Shown here one piece after another: positions 25,688 to 34,494 of a DNA stretch of 63,082 bases; the first letter of the stretch is position 1; every line of letters starts with the position of its first letter. The translations under genes and the position numbers were made by a program. This stretch comes from Nitrospirota bacterium (lineage in GTDB: Bacteria > Nitrospirota > Thermodesulfovibrionia > UBA6902). Below the pieces are notes generated by a model, which did no database searches, was not told the origin of the DNA, and worked only from the letters and a program-made list of their open reading frames with translations. The stretch covers positions 1 through 63,082 of the forward strand of contig JACRMS010000011.1 of the NCBI GenBank assembly GCA_016214845.1. Direction: 5' to 3'.

Positions 25688-27775
25688 ATGAAGAGTATTG
25701 CAAGCAATACACTCCAGTTCTTAAGAGACTTCATCATCAGCAACAGGCGCGTCATTGTCATCATCGTTCATCTTGCACAAGCCGCACTGGCAAATTACCT
25801 GGCATTTTTTATCAGGTTCGATACAGTCATCCCGCATGAGTATTTCAATATGCTGGTGTATTATCTCCCCGCCCTGTTGGCGATACGCCTTGTTTTTTAT
25901 ATTCAGGCGGGCCTCTATAAAGACATCTGGAAGTATTCAAGCATACGCGACATGGTCAAGATCATAAAATCCGTGACCGTCGGGAGCCTCTTGTTCTATA
26001 TTGCAATCAGGTATTTGATCGGCAATACATCATATCCTCAGTCCATATATATACTTGACGGGTTGCTGCTCATAATTATTTCAAGCGGCAGCCGGCTTTT
26101 CATACGGGTATTCAAGGAATATCTGCACTCCCAGCATCTGGGAAAAAGAATACTTATCGTCGGCGCGGGAGATGCCGGAGTGAAAATTTTCAGGGATATA
26201 AAAAATAATCCTAAATCATACTATGAGCCCATAGGTTTTATTGATGACGATCCTTACAAGAAAGGGCTCGTGATTCACGGTGTCCCGATCTTCGGCCCGA
26301 TCAGCATGATCCCCTATATTATTGAGACAAACAAGCCGGATGAAATTTTAATCACTATTTCCTCAAACAATAACGACAACATCAGGAAGATATATGAATT
26401 ATGCAAGTCATACAACGTCCTGATCAAAAAGCTGCCGGGTATAAACGATATACTCGAAGGCAATATCGCCATGGCTGTAAAACTCGGGCAGCAGCTGGTC
26501 GAAGCCAATATAGTAACGGAAGATAAAGTGCAGCAGGCCCTTGAACTGCAAAAAAAGGAAGGCGGAAGGCTTGGCTCAAAGCTTATTAAACTCGGTCATA
26601 TTTCTGAAGAGAACCTTGTGTCGTTCCTCAATAAGCATCTCGGCATTTCACATATAAAACCGATCTCGCTCGAAGACCTCCTGCAGAGAGAACCGGTAAG
26701 ACATGATATTGAATCCGTGAGGAACTTCATCAAAGGCAAATCCGTGCTGGTGACCGGCGCGGGAGGCTCTATCGGGTCGGAGCTTTGCAGGCAGATAACA
26801 AAGTATCATCCGGCAAGCCTTGTCCTGATGGACAGATACGAAAACACCCTGTTCAGTATTGACCATGAGTTGAGGTGTAATGATGGAAACGGCAACGGGA
26901 AATCCCAGTGCAATATTGTGGCGGCAATCGGAGATATTGTTGACCCGGTGACACTGGAATATATATTTTCAAAGCATAAACCACAGATCGTTTTCCACGC
27001 GGCCGCCCACAAGCATGTGCCGCTTATGGAATATAATCCGATTGAGGCTGTAAAGAACAATATACTTGGCACCAGGAACCTCCTTGATGCCGCATCGAGA
27101 CATTACGCGGAGAGTTTCGTGATGATATCAACGGACAAGGCCATAAACCCAACCAGCATTATGGGGGCCACAAAACGCGTGGCCGAGTTATTGACCCTGA
27201 ACAAAAAATCCGCTTCAGGCACGAAATTTACCACTGTCAGGTTCGGAAATGTCCTCGGAAGCAACGGAAGCGTGGTCCCTATCTTCAAGGAACAGCTAAA
27301 GAAAGGCGGCCCGATAACCGTGACACATCCCGATATGAAGAGGTTTTTTATGCTCATCCCTGAAGCAGTCCAGCTTGTTCTGCTGGCAGCTTCATCAGGA
27401 AACGGCGGTGAGATATTTGTACTTGATATGGGACACCAGATTAAGATAAACGACCTTGCTGAAAGCATCATAAGACTTTCAGGTTTTATTCCTCACAAGG
27501 AGATCAAGATAATGTACACCGGTCTGAGGCCCGGTGAAAAGCTGTATGAAGAACTTTTTGACGTATCTGAAAAAATAATTCCCACTTTCCATAAAAAACT
27601 CAGGATAGCCGTACCCGGTCCCCTGCCCATTGAAAACCTCAATGAATATATTTCAGAATTTGAGGGCATTGTTTCCAATTATGCTGTTGACAGCATAATT
27701 CCCGCCATCCAAAAAGTTGTGCCGAATTATGGCAATGGCAACATGTCATATGCCGAGCATCATATAGGGGTGTAA
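25688..27775 (+). CDS. FlaA1/WbpM-like membrane sugar 4,6-dehydratase with inserted MshEN-type c-di-GMP module
   Basis: 695 residues from the ATG at 25688; an ATG at 25613 would add 25 untypical residues. Four membrane segments lie within the first 150 residues, then a Rossmann domain (KRILIVGAGDAGVKIFRDI). Residues 265-288 and 294-317 are two similar 24-residue motifs (KLGQQLVEANIVTEDKV... and RLGSKLIKLGHISEENL...) joined by KKEGG, the layout of MshEN domains that bind c-di-GMP. The SDR part follows (VLVTGAGGSIGSELCRQI, ISTDKAINPTSIMGATKR) with the Ser-Met-Lys triad of WbpM/FlaA1. The dehydratase acts on UDP-GlcNAc-like substrates. I do not know of the insert as a usual part of this family. 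Confidence 0.88.
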   Translation: MKSIASNTLQFLRDFIISNRRVIVIIVHLAQAALANYLAFFIRFDTVIPHEYFNMLVYYLPALLAIRLVFYIQAGLYKDIWKYSSIRDMVKIIKSVTVGSLLFYIAIRYLIGNTSYPQSIYILDGLLLIIISSGSRLFIRVFKEYLHSQHLGKRILIVGAGDAGVKIFRDIKNNPKSYYEPIGFIDDDPYKKGLVIHGVPIFGPISMIPYIIETNKPDEILITISSNNNDNIRKIYELCKSYNVLIKKLPGINDILEGNIAMAVKLGQQLVEANIVTEDKVQQALELQKKEGGRLGSKLIKLGHISEENLVSFLNKHLGISHIKPISLEDLLQREPVRHDIESVRNFIKGKSVLVTGAGGSIGSELCRQITKYHPASLVLMDRYENTLFSIDHELRCNDGNGNGKSQCNIVAAIGDIVDPVTLEYIFSKHKPQIVFHAAAHKHVPLMEYNPIEAVKNNILGTRNLLDAASRHYAESFVMISTDKAINPTSIMGATKRVAELLTLNKKSASGTKFTTVRFGNVLGSNGSVVPIFKEQLKKGGPITVTHPDMKRFFMLIPEAVQLVLLAASSGNGGEIFVLDMGHQIKINDLAESIIRLSGFIPHKEIKIMYTGLRPGEKLYEELFDVSEKIIPTFHKKLRIAVPGPLPIENLNEYISEFEGIVSNYAVDSIIPAIQKVVPNYGNGNMSYAEHHIGV

Positions 27776-27863
27776 TTACTACACCGTCTTGATATTCGTT
27801 GTTTGCAGCAGTTCTTGTTCGTGAAAGCATAAGCACACTCTTGTCATAAAAAGGGGGAGTGAA

Positions 27864-28031
27864 ATGTACTGGATAGTAATAATAATTGCTTTTGTCGTTG
27901 GAGGCTTCATTGGGATTGCAGTCATGTCCGCCCTGTTCGTTTCAAGAAGGGAGGAAGACAAGATGAACGGCGGTCCAGCGTCTTTTGCAAGGAAGGAAAT
28001 GCAAGAGAAGATCAGGGAGAATATTATTTAA
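27864..28031 (+). CDS. Small single-span membrane protein
   Basis: 55 residues. AAGGGGGAGTG lies just before the ATG. Residues 1-25 (MYWIVIIIAFVVGGFIGIAVMSALF) form one membrane helix, followed by SRREEDK and a charged tail. It recalls small DUF3789-like proteins, but I cannot place it with certainty. It sits alone between the dehydratase gene and rfbF, in the same direction. Confidence 0.6.
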   Translation: MYWIVIIIAFVVGGFIGIAVMSALFVSRREEDKMNGGPASFARKEMQEKIRENII

Positions 28032-28061
28032 GATGCATGTGTTCTTACAAAAGGAGGGAAT

Positions 28062-28835
28062 ATGAAAGCCGTAATACTCGCTGGAGGCTTTGGCACGCGC
28101 CTAACTGAAGAAACCGTTATGAGACCCAAGCCAATGGTAGAGATCGGCGGTAAACCGATCCTCTGGCACATTATGAAAATCTATTCCGCATACGGTATCA
28201 ATGACTTCATTATCTGCTGCGGTTATAAAGGATACATGATCAAGGAATACTTTTCGAAATATTTTATTTACACATCCGATGTCACCTTTGATCTGAAGAA
28301 CAACAATATAAGCGTCCACAAGAACGGCGTGGAGCCCTGGAAAGTCACGTTGGTAGATACCGGTGAAAATACAATGACCGGCGGAAGGCTCAAAAGGGTC
28401 AGGGACTATATCGGCGGGGAGACCTTCTGCTTTACCTATGGAGACGGCGTGAGTGACGTCAATATTGAAAAGTTGATCGATTTCCACAAATCCCGGAAGA
28501 CGTCGGCCACTCTGACGGCGGTCCAGCCGCCGGGAAGATTCGGCATCATAAACATCAATGAGGACCAGGACAAGATAATAAGCTTTAAAGAAAAACCCGC
28601 AGGTGACGGCACATGGATAAATGCCGGGTTCTTTGTGCTTGAACCCGAGGTGTTTGATTATATATCCGGCGACTCGACCGTGTGGGAGCAGGAACCGATG
28701 CAGAGTCTCGCGCGTAAAGGGACATTATCCGCATTTAAATATTCCGGCTTCTGGCACGCGATGGACACCCTGCGGGACAGGAACGTCCTTGAAGAACTAT
28801 GGAACTCGGGGAAAGCGCCCTGGAAGGTCTGGTAG
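28062..28835 (+). CDS. rfbF: Glucose-1-phosphate cytidylyltransferase
   Basis: 257 residues, normal length. MKAVILAGGFGTRLTEETVM followed by RPKPMVEIGGKPILWHIMKIYS is diagnostic for RfbF, as are CCGYKGYMIKEYF and TYGDGVSDVNI. It makes CDP-glucose from CTP and glucose-1-phosphate, the first step to CDP-3,6-dideoxyhexoses and related sugars. AAGGAGGGAAT precedes the ATG. It heads a run of sugar-nucleotide genes on the same strand. The next enzyme of the standard route, CDP-glucose 4,6-dehydratase (RfbG), is not in the window. Confidence 0.94.
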   Translation: MKAVILAGGFGTRLTEETVMRPKPMVEIGGKPILWHIMKIYSAYGINDFIICCGYKGYMIKEYFSKYFIYTSDVTFDLKNNNISVHKNGVEPWKVTLVDTGENTMTGGRLKRVRDYIGGETFCFTYGDGVSDVNIEKLIDFHKSRKTSATLTAVQPPGRFGIININEDQDKIISFKEKPAGDGTWINAGFFVLEPEVFDYISGDSTVWEQEPMQSLARKGTLSAFKYSGFWHAMDTLRDRNVLEELWNSGKAPWKVW

Positions 28836-28839
28836 CAGA

Positions 28840-30039
28840 ATGATAACTTCTGATTTTCTTGTTGTCGGGGGCGGGATAATAGGGATCAATATTGCGAGAG
28901 AGTTGAAAAGGCAGTTTTCAGATTCGAAAATTGTCCTTATTGAAAAAGAGCAGGAATGCGGGCTGCACGCAAGCGGGCGAAACAGCGGCGTGCTTCACGC
29001 GGGCTTTTATTACTCTCCTGACAGCCTCAAGGCAAAATTCACAAGGCTCGGCAATAAGATGATGACGCAATACTGTGAATCAAGGAACCTCAGTATAAAT
29101 AAAAACGGCAAACTCGTTGTTGCAAAGGGTCCCGAAGACCTCCCATTTCTCGACAAGCTGTTGAAAAGGGGCAGAGACAACGGCGTGCAATTAGAGGACA
29201 TTACAGAGGATGAAGCTGTGAGAATAGAGCCGAGGGTGAAGACCTTCGGGAGGGCCATCTTTTCACCTTCAACATCGACCGTTGACCCGAACGCGGTCAT
29301 GCGTGCGATGAAACTTGACGCAATAAAAGAAGGAGTGGAGGTCCATTCCGGCGTCTGTTTCACAAAGAAAAAGGGCAGGGACATTGTGACATCCGCCGGC
29401 ATATTCCAGACAGGTTACCTGGTAAACTGCGCCGGTCTTTACGCTGATGAAATCGCCATGGAATTCGGCTTCTCGGAAAGATACCGCATCCTTCCGTTTA
29501 AAGGGCTGTACTTATATTCCGGGGAGCCGGCAGGTTCGCTGCGCACAAATATTTATCCGGTCCCGGACCTGCGGAACCCGTTTTTAGGGGTCCATTTCAC
29601 TGCTACGGTTGACGGGAAAATTAAAATAGGCCCTACGGCCATACCCGCGTTCTGGCGTGAGCAATACAGTTTTTTTAAGAATTTCAACTTTTCAGAGTTC
29701 CTTGAGATCCTGGGGAGGGAAGCGGGACTTTTTATATTTTCCGGTTTTGATTTCAGGATACTCGCGTTTGAGGAAGTAAAAAAGTATTCGCGCAAGCGCA
29801 TGGTGGCGCTGGCTGCACAGCTTGTAAAAGAAATCAAAACGGAAAACTACAGGAGCTGGGGCAAGCCCGGCATACGCGCGCAGTTATTGGACATAAAAAG
29901 GAAAAAACTTGAAATGGATTTTGTCATCGAGGGTGATGACAGGTCCATGCACGTATTAAATGCCGTGTCCCCCGCGTTCACCTGCTCCATCCCGTTTTCG
30001 CAATACGTCTGCGGGGAAATACAGTCACGGTTGAATTGA
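28840..30039 (+). CDS. FAD-dependent oxidoreductase of the L-2-hydroxyglutarate oxidase type
   Basis: 399 residues. It starts four bases after rfbF. FAD-binding FLVVGGGIIGINIARELKRQ is followed by ECGLHASGRNSGVLHAGFYYSP, the LhgO signature, and INCAG-like LVNCAGLYADEIA. The C-terminal motif SPAFTCSIPFSQYV resembles SPGFTxSxAIA. LhgO oxidises L-2-hydroxyglutarate to 2-oxoglutarate. Within a sugar cluster the substrate may be a hydroxy acid or sugar alcohol instead. The enzyme looks complete. Confidence 0.82.
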   Translation: MITSDFLVVGGGIIGINIARELKRQFSDSKIVLIEKEQECGLHASGRNSGVLHAGFYYSPDSLKAKFTRLGNKMMTQYCESRNLSINKNGKLVVAKGPEDLPFLDKLLKRGRDNGVQLEDITEDEAVRIEPRVKTFGRAIFSPSTSTVDPNAVMRAMKLDAIKEGVEVHSGVCFTKKKGRDIVTSAGIFQTGYLVNCAGLYADEIAMEFGFSERYRILPFKGLYLYSGEPAGSLRTNIYPVPDLRNPFLGVHFTATVDGKIKIGPTAIPAFWREQYSFFKNFNFSEFLEILGREAGLFIFSGFDFRILAFEEVKKYSRKRMVALAAQLVKEIKTENYRSWGKPGIRAQLLDIKRKKLEMDFVIEGDDRSMHVLNAVSPAFTCSIPFSQYVCGEIQSRLN

Positions 30040-30046
30040 ATGTTAT

Positions 30047-30224
30047 CAATGGCTGAAATGAAAGCCTGTTACAGAATTTCTATAATCGACATGATTTTTA
30101 AATTTATGTTTAATGCCATTCAAGATATTTTCTTGACCCTATGCTCTTTGCTCCATGCCCCTGGTTTTTTTCAAGAGGTGTCGTATAGAAATTCTTCCAC
30201 AGCCTTCCATTTCAGCGGCCATTG
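30047..30224. repeat. 178-bp element with long imperfect terminal inverted repeats (MITE-like)
   Basis: The arms 30053-30084 and 30184-30215 match at 27 of 32 positions as inverted repeats, including a perfect GAATTTCTATA/TATAGAAATTC core. An outer CAATGG/CCATTG pair (30047-30052, 30219-30224) extends them. A smaller hairpin TCAAGA/TCTTGA lies inside. No coding sequence is evident. It fills the gap between the FAD enzyme and the SDR gene. No clear target-site duplication was seen. Confidence 0.65.
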
Positions 30225-30262
30225 GAACGTGGTCATGAATAATGCTGCTTAAAGGAGAAGAA

Positions 30263-31315
30263 ATGAAGATATTGATTACCGGAAACATGGGTTACATCGG
30301 GCCGTGCGTAGTGCAGCGGTTGAGGGCTTCTTGTCCCGGCGCTGTATTGGCGGGACTGGACACGGGATATTTTGCGAGCTGCCTGACAAACGCGGAAATA
30401 CTCCCCGAGTGCAGGGTTGATATGCAGTATTTCGCGGACGTGCGAAAACTTCAAATGGACATACTTAAAGACGTGGACGCAATAGTGCACCTCGCGGCAA
30501 TATCAAACGACCCGATGGGCAATACTTTTGAAAAGGTGACCCATGACATCAATTATCTTGCAAGCATCAGCCTTGCAGAGAAAGCGAAAGAAGCCGGGGT
30601 AAAAAGTTTTGTGTACGCGTCAAGCTGCAGCATGTACGGCGCAGCGGATGACGGGCCGCGCACCGAAAGGTCTGCGCTTAATCCGCTTACCGCGTACGCG
30701 AGATCAAAGGTCGCAACTGAAAGGGACCTTGAAAATCTGGCGGACAATAAATTTAAAGTAACTTCACTAAGGTTCTCCACAGCGTGCGGCTTTAGCGAGC
30801 GGTTAAGGCTGGACCTGGTGCTGAATGACTTTGTCGCGTGCGCAGTCTCTACAAAGAAGATCACCATCTTAAGCGACGGAACGCCGTGGAGGCCGCTAAT
30901 AAATATAAAGGACATGGCAAAGGCGATAGACTGGGCGGTAAGCAGGGACCCGCGCAACGGCGGAGACTTTCTTGCCGTCAATGTCGGCAGCGATGAATGG
31001 AACTTTCAGGTCAAGGAACTTGCGGAGGCTGTTGCGGCTGTAATTCCGGGTGTGGATGTTTCAATTAACAAGGATGCGCAGCCGGACAAGCGTTCTTACA
31101 GGGTGAACTTTGAACTGTTCAGAAAACTGGCCCCGGACCATCAGCCCGTAGTTGATATAAAGACAACGGTCAGGGAATTAAAAGAGGGCCTTGAGGCAAT
31201 GCACTTCAGTAACGGTAATTTCCGCAACTCGAACTTTATGAGACTGAAGGCGCTCAATCACTTAAGAGAGCGGGGGTTATTGACGGAGGACCTTGAATGG
31301 GCAACGAACGGGTGA
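30263..31315 (+). CDS. NAD-dependent epimerase/dehydratase (extended SDR)
   Basis: 350 residues from the ATG at 30263, with AAAGGAG upstream. ILITGNMGYIGPCVVQRL binds the nucleotide, VHLAAISNDPMG and YASSCSMYG follow, and YARSK is the catalytic pair. Extended SDRs of this branch are found with rfbF and class III aminotransferases in deoxysugar clusters. It may do the 4,6-dehydratase, epimerase or 4-reductase step on a CDP- or other NDP-sugar; the sequence alone does not decide. It overlaps the next gene by 19 bases. Confidence 0.82.
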   Translation: MKILITGNMGYIGPCVVQRLRASCPGAVLAGLDTGYFASCLTNAEILPECRVDMQYFADVRKLQMDILKDVDAIVHLAAISNDPMGNTFEKVTHDINYLASISLAEKAKEAGVKSFVYASSCSMYGAADDGPRTERSALNPLTAYARSKVATERDLENLADNKFKVTSLRFSTACGFSERLRLDLVLNDFVACAVSTKKITILSDGTPWRPLINIKDMAKAIDWAVSRDPRNGGDFLAVNVGSDEWNFQVKELAEAVAAVIPGVDVSINKDAQPDKRSYRVNFELFRKLAPDHQPVVDIKTTVRELKEGLEAMHFSNGNFRNSNFMRLKALNHLRERGLLTEDLEWATNG

Positions 31316-32634
31316 AAGAGATAATCATGGATTTTTCAAAATCCGGCGCACTCAAGAAGAAGTTTCATGAGATCATCCCCGGCGGTGCGCATACTTATGC
31401 CAAAGGGGACGATCAGTTCCCGGAATTCGCGCTGCCGTACATTGTCAGAGGCGAGGGCTGTCATGTGTGGGACGCGGACGGAAATGAATTTATAGAATAC
31501 GGCATGGGGCTCCGCGCCGTCACGCTGGGACACGCGTACAAGACGGTTGTAGATGCCGCGTGCCGGCAGATGCTGCTTGGCAGTAATTTTAACAGGCCGT
31601 CGGTGATCGAGCTTGAGTGCGCGGAGGAATTGTTAAGCCTGATCGAAGGGGCCGAGATGGTGAAGTTCGGCAAGAACGGATCGGACGTCACAAGCGCGGC
31701 GATAAAACTTTCGCGGGCCTATACGGGCAGGGATATTGCCGCGATCTGCGGGGACCATCCTTTTTTCTCCGCAGACGACTGGTTTATCGGGACCACGCCG
31801 ATGTCTTCAGGTATTCCAAAGGCCGTACAGGACTTGACGGTCAAGTTTAAATATAACGACATCGAAAGCGTTAAAACACTTTTTCAGCAGCATCACGGCA
31901 AGATCGCCTGTTTAATTATGGAGCCTGAAAAGGACAAGGAACCGGTAAATAATTTCCTTCATGAAGTGCAGAAGATCTGCAGAGAGAACGGGACCGTTTT
32001 TGTTCTGGATGAAATGATCACAGGGTTCCGCTGGAACAACGGAGGGGGACAGGGCTATTACAATATAACCCCGGACCTGTCAGCCTTTGGCAAAGCCATG
32101 GGCAACGGCTTTTCCGTGTCGGCATTGGCAGGCAAGAGAGAGTTGATGCAGTTAGGCGGGCTTAGCCATAACAGGGAACGTGTCTTCCTGCTTTCTTTAA
32201 CGCATGGCGCGGAGACCCATTCTCTGGCAGCCGCCCTTGAGACAATGAGGATATATATACGGGAACCGGTCGTAGATTTCCTCTGGCTTCAGGGTGAGAG
32301 GCTCTCGAAAGGGATCAACAGGGCCATTGATGAACACAGGCTTAACGGTTTTTTCGAGATCATTGGAAAACCCTGCTGTCTTGTATATGCAACGCGTGAT
32401 AAAGATATGAAGCCTTCTCAGGCCTTCAGGACATTGCTCCTGCACGAAACAATGAAACGCGGCATCATGGCCACCAGTCTTGTCGTCAGCTACTCTCACA
32501 CCGATGCCGATATTGACAGGACAATAGATGCCTTTTACGAAGTTTTATACATCTACCGCAAGGCGCTGGATGAAGGCATAGATAAATATTTCACGGGAAG
32601 GCCTGTAAAACCGGTGTGGCGCAGGCACAATTAG
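31297..32634 (+). CDS. Class III aminotransferase of the glutamate-1-semialdehyde aminomutase type
   Basis: 445 residues. IIPGGAHTYAKGDDQFPEFALPYIVRGEGCHVWDADGNEFIEYGMG is typical for the GSA-aminomutase branch. FVLDEMITGFRW binds PLP, and K266 in SAFGKAMGNGFS is the likely aldimine lysine. The location inside a CDP-sugar cluster suggests a role in sugar or side-chain amination, not in heme synthesis. GGAGG before the ATG at 31297 supports that start; the ATG at 31327 is an alternative. Confidence 0.83.
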   Translation: MGNERVKEIIMDFSKSGALKKKFHEIIPGGAHTYAKGDDQFPEFALPYIVRGEGCHVWDADGNEFIEYGMGLRAVTLGHAYKTVVDAACRQMLLGSNFNRPSVIELECAEELLSLIEGAEMVKFGKNGSDVTSAAIKLSRAYTGRDIAAICGDHPFFSADDWFIGTTPMSSGIPKAVQDLTVKFKYNDIESVKTLFQQHHGKIACLIMEPEKDKEPVNNFLHEVQKICRENGTVFVLDEMITGFRWNNGGGQGYYNITPDLSAFGKAMGNGFSVSALAGKRELMQLGGLSHNRERVFLLSLTHGAETHSLAAALETMRIYIREPVVDFLWLQGERLSKGINRAIDEHRLNGFFEIIGKPCCLVYATRDKDMKPSQAFRTLLLHETMKRGIMATSLVVSYSHTDADIDRTIDAFYEVLYIYRKALDEGIDKYFTGRPVKPVWRRHN

Positions 32635-32708
32635 CGGTGGTCTATAACTTCTGCCATTTCATTGAAGTCAGTGAATCCGAAATGCCGACCAACAAAAAGG
32701 AGTCCACT

Positions 32709-33944
32709 ATGAACAATAACTACTCATGCCGGTTTTGCGGCAACGAGCTGAGATATACCTTTGTAGATTTGGGCATGTCGCCGCTTGCCAATTCATATCT
32801 GAGGCCGGAACAGCTTCAGCAGGCAGAGGCTTTTTATCCCCTGCACACATATGTCTGCGAGAAATGCTGTCTGGTCCAATTGCCGGAGATGCAGTCACCG
32901 GAAAATATCTTCAGTGATTATGCTTACTTCTCTTCTTATTCGGAATCATGGCTGAGACACGCAAAGGACTATACAGATCTGATGATAGACAAATTCGGAT
33001 TTGACGGTGAAAGCCGTGTCATTGAGATCGCCAGCAATGACGGGTATCTGCTTCAATACTTCAAACAACGCGGAGTGCCGGTGTTAGGGATAGAGCCCGC
33101 TAAGAACGTCGCAAAAGCGGCGCAGGATGCCGGGATACCGACCCTTGTAAAATTCTTTGGCACGCAGACGGCCGCGGAATTGGCGGCAGAGGGCAAATAC
33201 GCGGACCTCCTGATAGGCAATAATGTATTGGCGCATGTGCCGGGCCTCAATGATTTTGTCAAAGGCATGAAGATCATCCTGAAGCCGCGCGGGACCATCA
33301 CGATGGAGTTCCCGCATTTAATGCGGCTGATGGAAGAGAACCAGTTTGATACTATCTACCATGAACATTATTCATACTTTTCTTTAATAGCAGTAAATAA
33401 AATATTCGCGGCGCACGGTCTGAAAATATTCGACGTGAAAGAACTGCCGACCCACGGCGGCTCCCTGAGGATATTTGCCTGTCACAAAGGGGATGATTCA
33501 CGGCCTGAAGACCAAAGCGTAAGCGATCTCATCAGCAAGGAAGATGATTACGGTTTGACCGTGCTGGAACACTACCTGTCGTTCGGCGAAAAAGTAAAGG
33601 CGACCAAGAGAAATATCCTGAATTTCATGATCAATGATAAAAGCCGGGGAAAATCTTTTGCGGGTTACGGCGCGCCCGCAAAGGGCAACACACTTCTGAA
33701 TTATTGCGGCATCAGGTCTGACTTCATAGACTTTACAGTTGACCGGAGTCCGCACAAGCAGGGGCATTTCCTGCCTGGCGTCCACATCCCGATCTGCGGG
33801 CCTGAGAAGATAAATGAAATAAGGCCGGATTACCTGGTCATCCTCCCGTGGAACCTGAAAGACGAGATCATGAAGCAGATGTCCCACATTCGCGAATGGG
33901 GCGGACAGTTCGTGGTGCTGATCCCTGAAGTAGAGGTTTTTTAG
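32709..33944 (+). CDS. Sugar C-methyltransferase (zinc-binding, SAM-dependent)
   Basis: 411 residues from the ATG at 32709, with AAGGAG upstream. The N-terminal zinc site has CRFCG and CEKCCLVQL. The SAM domain has VIEIASNDGYLLQYFKQRGV and LGIEPAKN. The C-terminal C-methyltransferase domain contains FAGYGAPAKGNTLLNYCGI. This three-part layout (Methyltransf_13, Methyltransf_23 type, C-methyltransferase C-terminal) is that of TylC3/EvaC enzymes, which methylate C3 of a 4-keto sugar to give a branched deoxysugar. It fits the neighbouring epimerase and cytidylyltransferase genes. Confidence 0.88.
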   Translation: MNNNYSCRFCGNELRYTFVDLGMSPLANSYLRPEQLQQAEAFYPLHTYVCEKCCLVQLPEMQSPENIFSDYAYFSSYSESWLRHAKDYTDLMIDKFGFDGESRVIEIASNDGYLLQYFKQRGVPVLGIEPAKNVAKAAQDAGIPTLVKFFGTQTAAELAAEGKYADLLIGNNVLAHVPGLNDFVKGMKIILKPRGTITMEFPHLMRLMEENQFDTIYHEHYSYFSLIAVNKIFAAHGLKIFDVKELPTHGGSLRIFACHKGDDSRPEDQSVSDLISKEDDYGLTVLEHYLSFGEKVKATKRNILNFMINDKSRGKSFAGYGAPAKGNTLLNYCGIRSDFIDFTVDRSPHKQGHFLPGVHIPICGPEKINEIRPDYLVILPWNLKDEIMKQMSHIREWGGQFVVLIPEVEVF

Positions 33945-33948
33945 CAGA

Positions 33949-34494
33949 ATGATCTTCACGGAAACAAAATTAAAGGGTGCCTTTATCATTGAGCCGGAAA
34001 GGTTAAATGATGAACGTGGTTTTTTCGCAAGGACCTGGTGCAGGCGGGAATTTGAGGCACAGGGTTTAACCCCCGATCTTGTGCAGTGCAGTGTATCTTT
34101 CAACAATAAAAAATGGACCTTGAGAGGTATGCATTATCAGGCTGTGCCGCGCGGAGAGGCCAGGCTGATAAGATGCACCCACGGCGCTGTTTGTGATGTA
34201 ATCATTGACCTCCGGCAAGAGTCTGAGACATATAAGAAATGGTTTTCCGTAGATCTGACAGCCGCAAACAGGAAAATGCTTTATGTCCCTAAAGGTTTTG
34301 CCCACGGCTTTCTCACACTTGAAGACGACAGCGAAGTTTTATATCAGATGTCGGAATATTACTGTCCCGAATCTGCAAGGGGAGTGAGATGGGATGACCC
34401 GGCGTTTTCCATCCAGTGGCCCTTTGATGTGAGGGTAATATCGGACAGGGACCGGGCTTATCCGGATTTTTGTTCTTTAGCTTTAATATGCTGA
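33949..34494 (+). CDS. dTDP-4-dehydrorhamnose 3,5-epimerase-like protein
   Basis: 181 residues. RfbC-type cupin: LKGAFIIEPERLNDERGFFARTW, CSVSFNNKKWTLRGMHYQ with the catalytic His, EARLIRCTHGAVCDVIIDLR, and VPKGFAHGFLTLEDDSEVLYQMSEYY. It epimerises a 4-keto-6-deoxy sugar nucleotide. With rfbF upstream, the carrier may be CDP rather than dTDP. It overlaps the next gene by 7 bases. Confidence 0.9.
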   Translation: MIFTETKLKGAFIIEPERLNDERGFFARTWCRREFEAQGLTPDLVQCSVSFNNKKWTLRGMHYQAVPRGEARLIRCTHGAVCDVIIDLRQESETYKKWFSVDLTAANRKMLYVPKGFAHGFLTLEDDSEVLYQMSEYYCPESARGVRWDDPAFSIQWPFDVRVISDRDRAYPDFCSLALIC

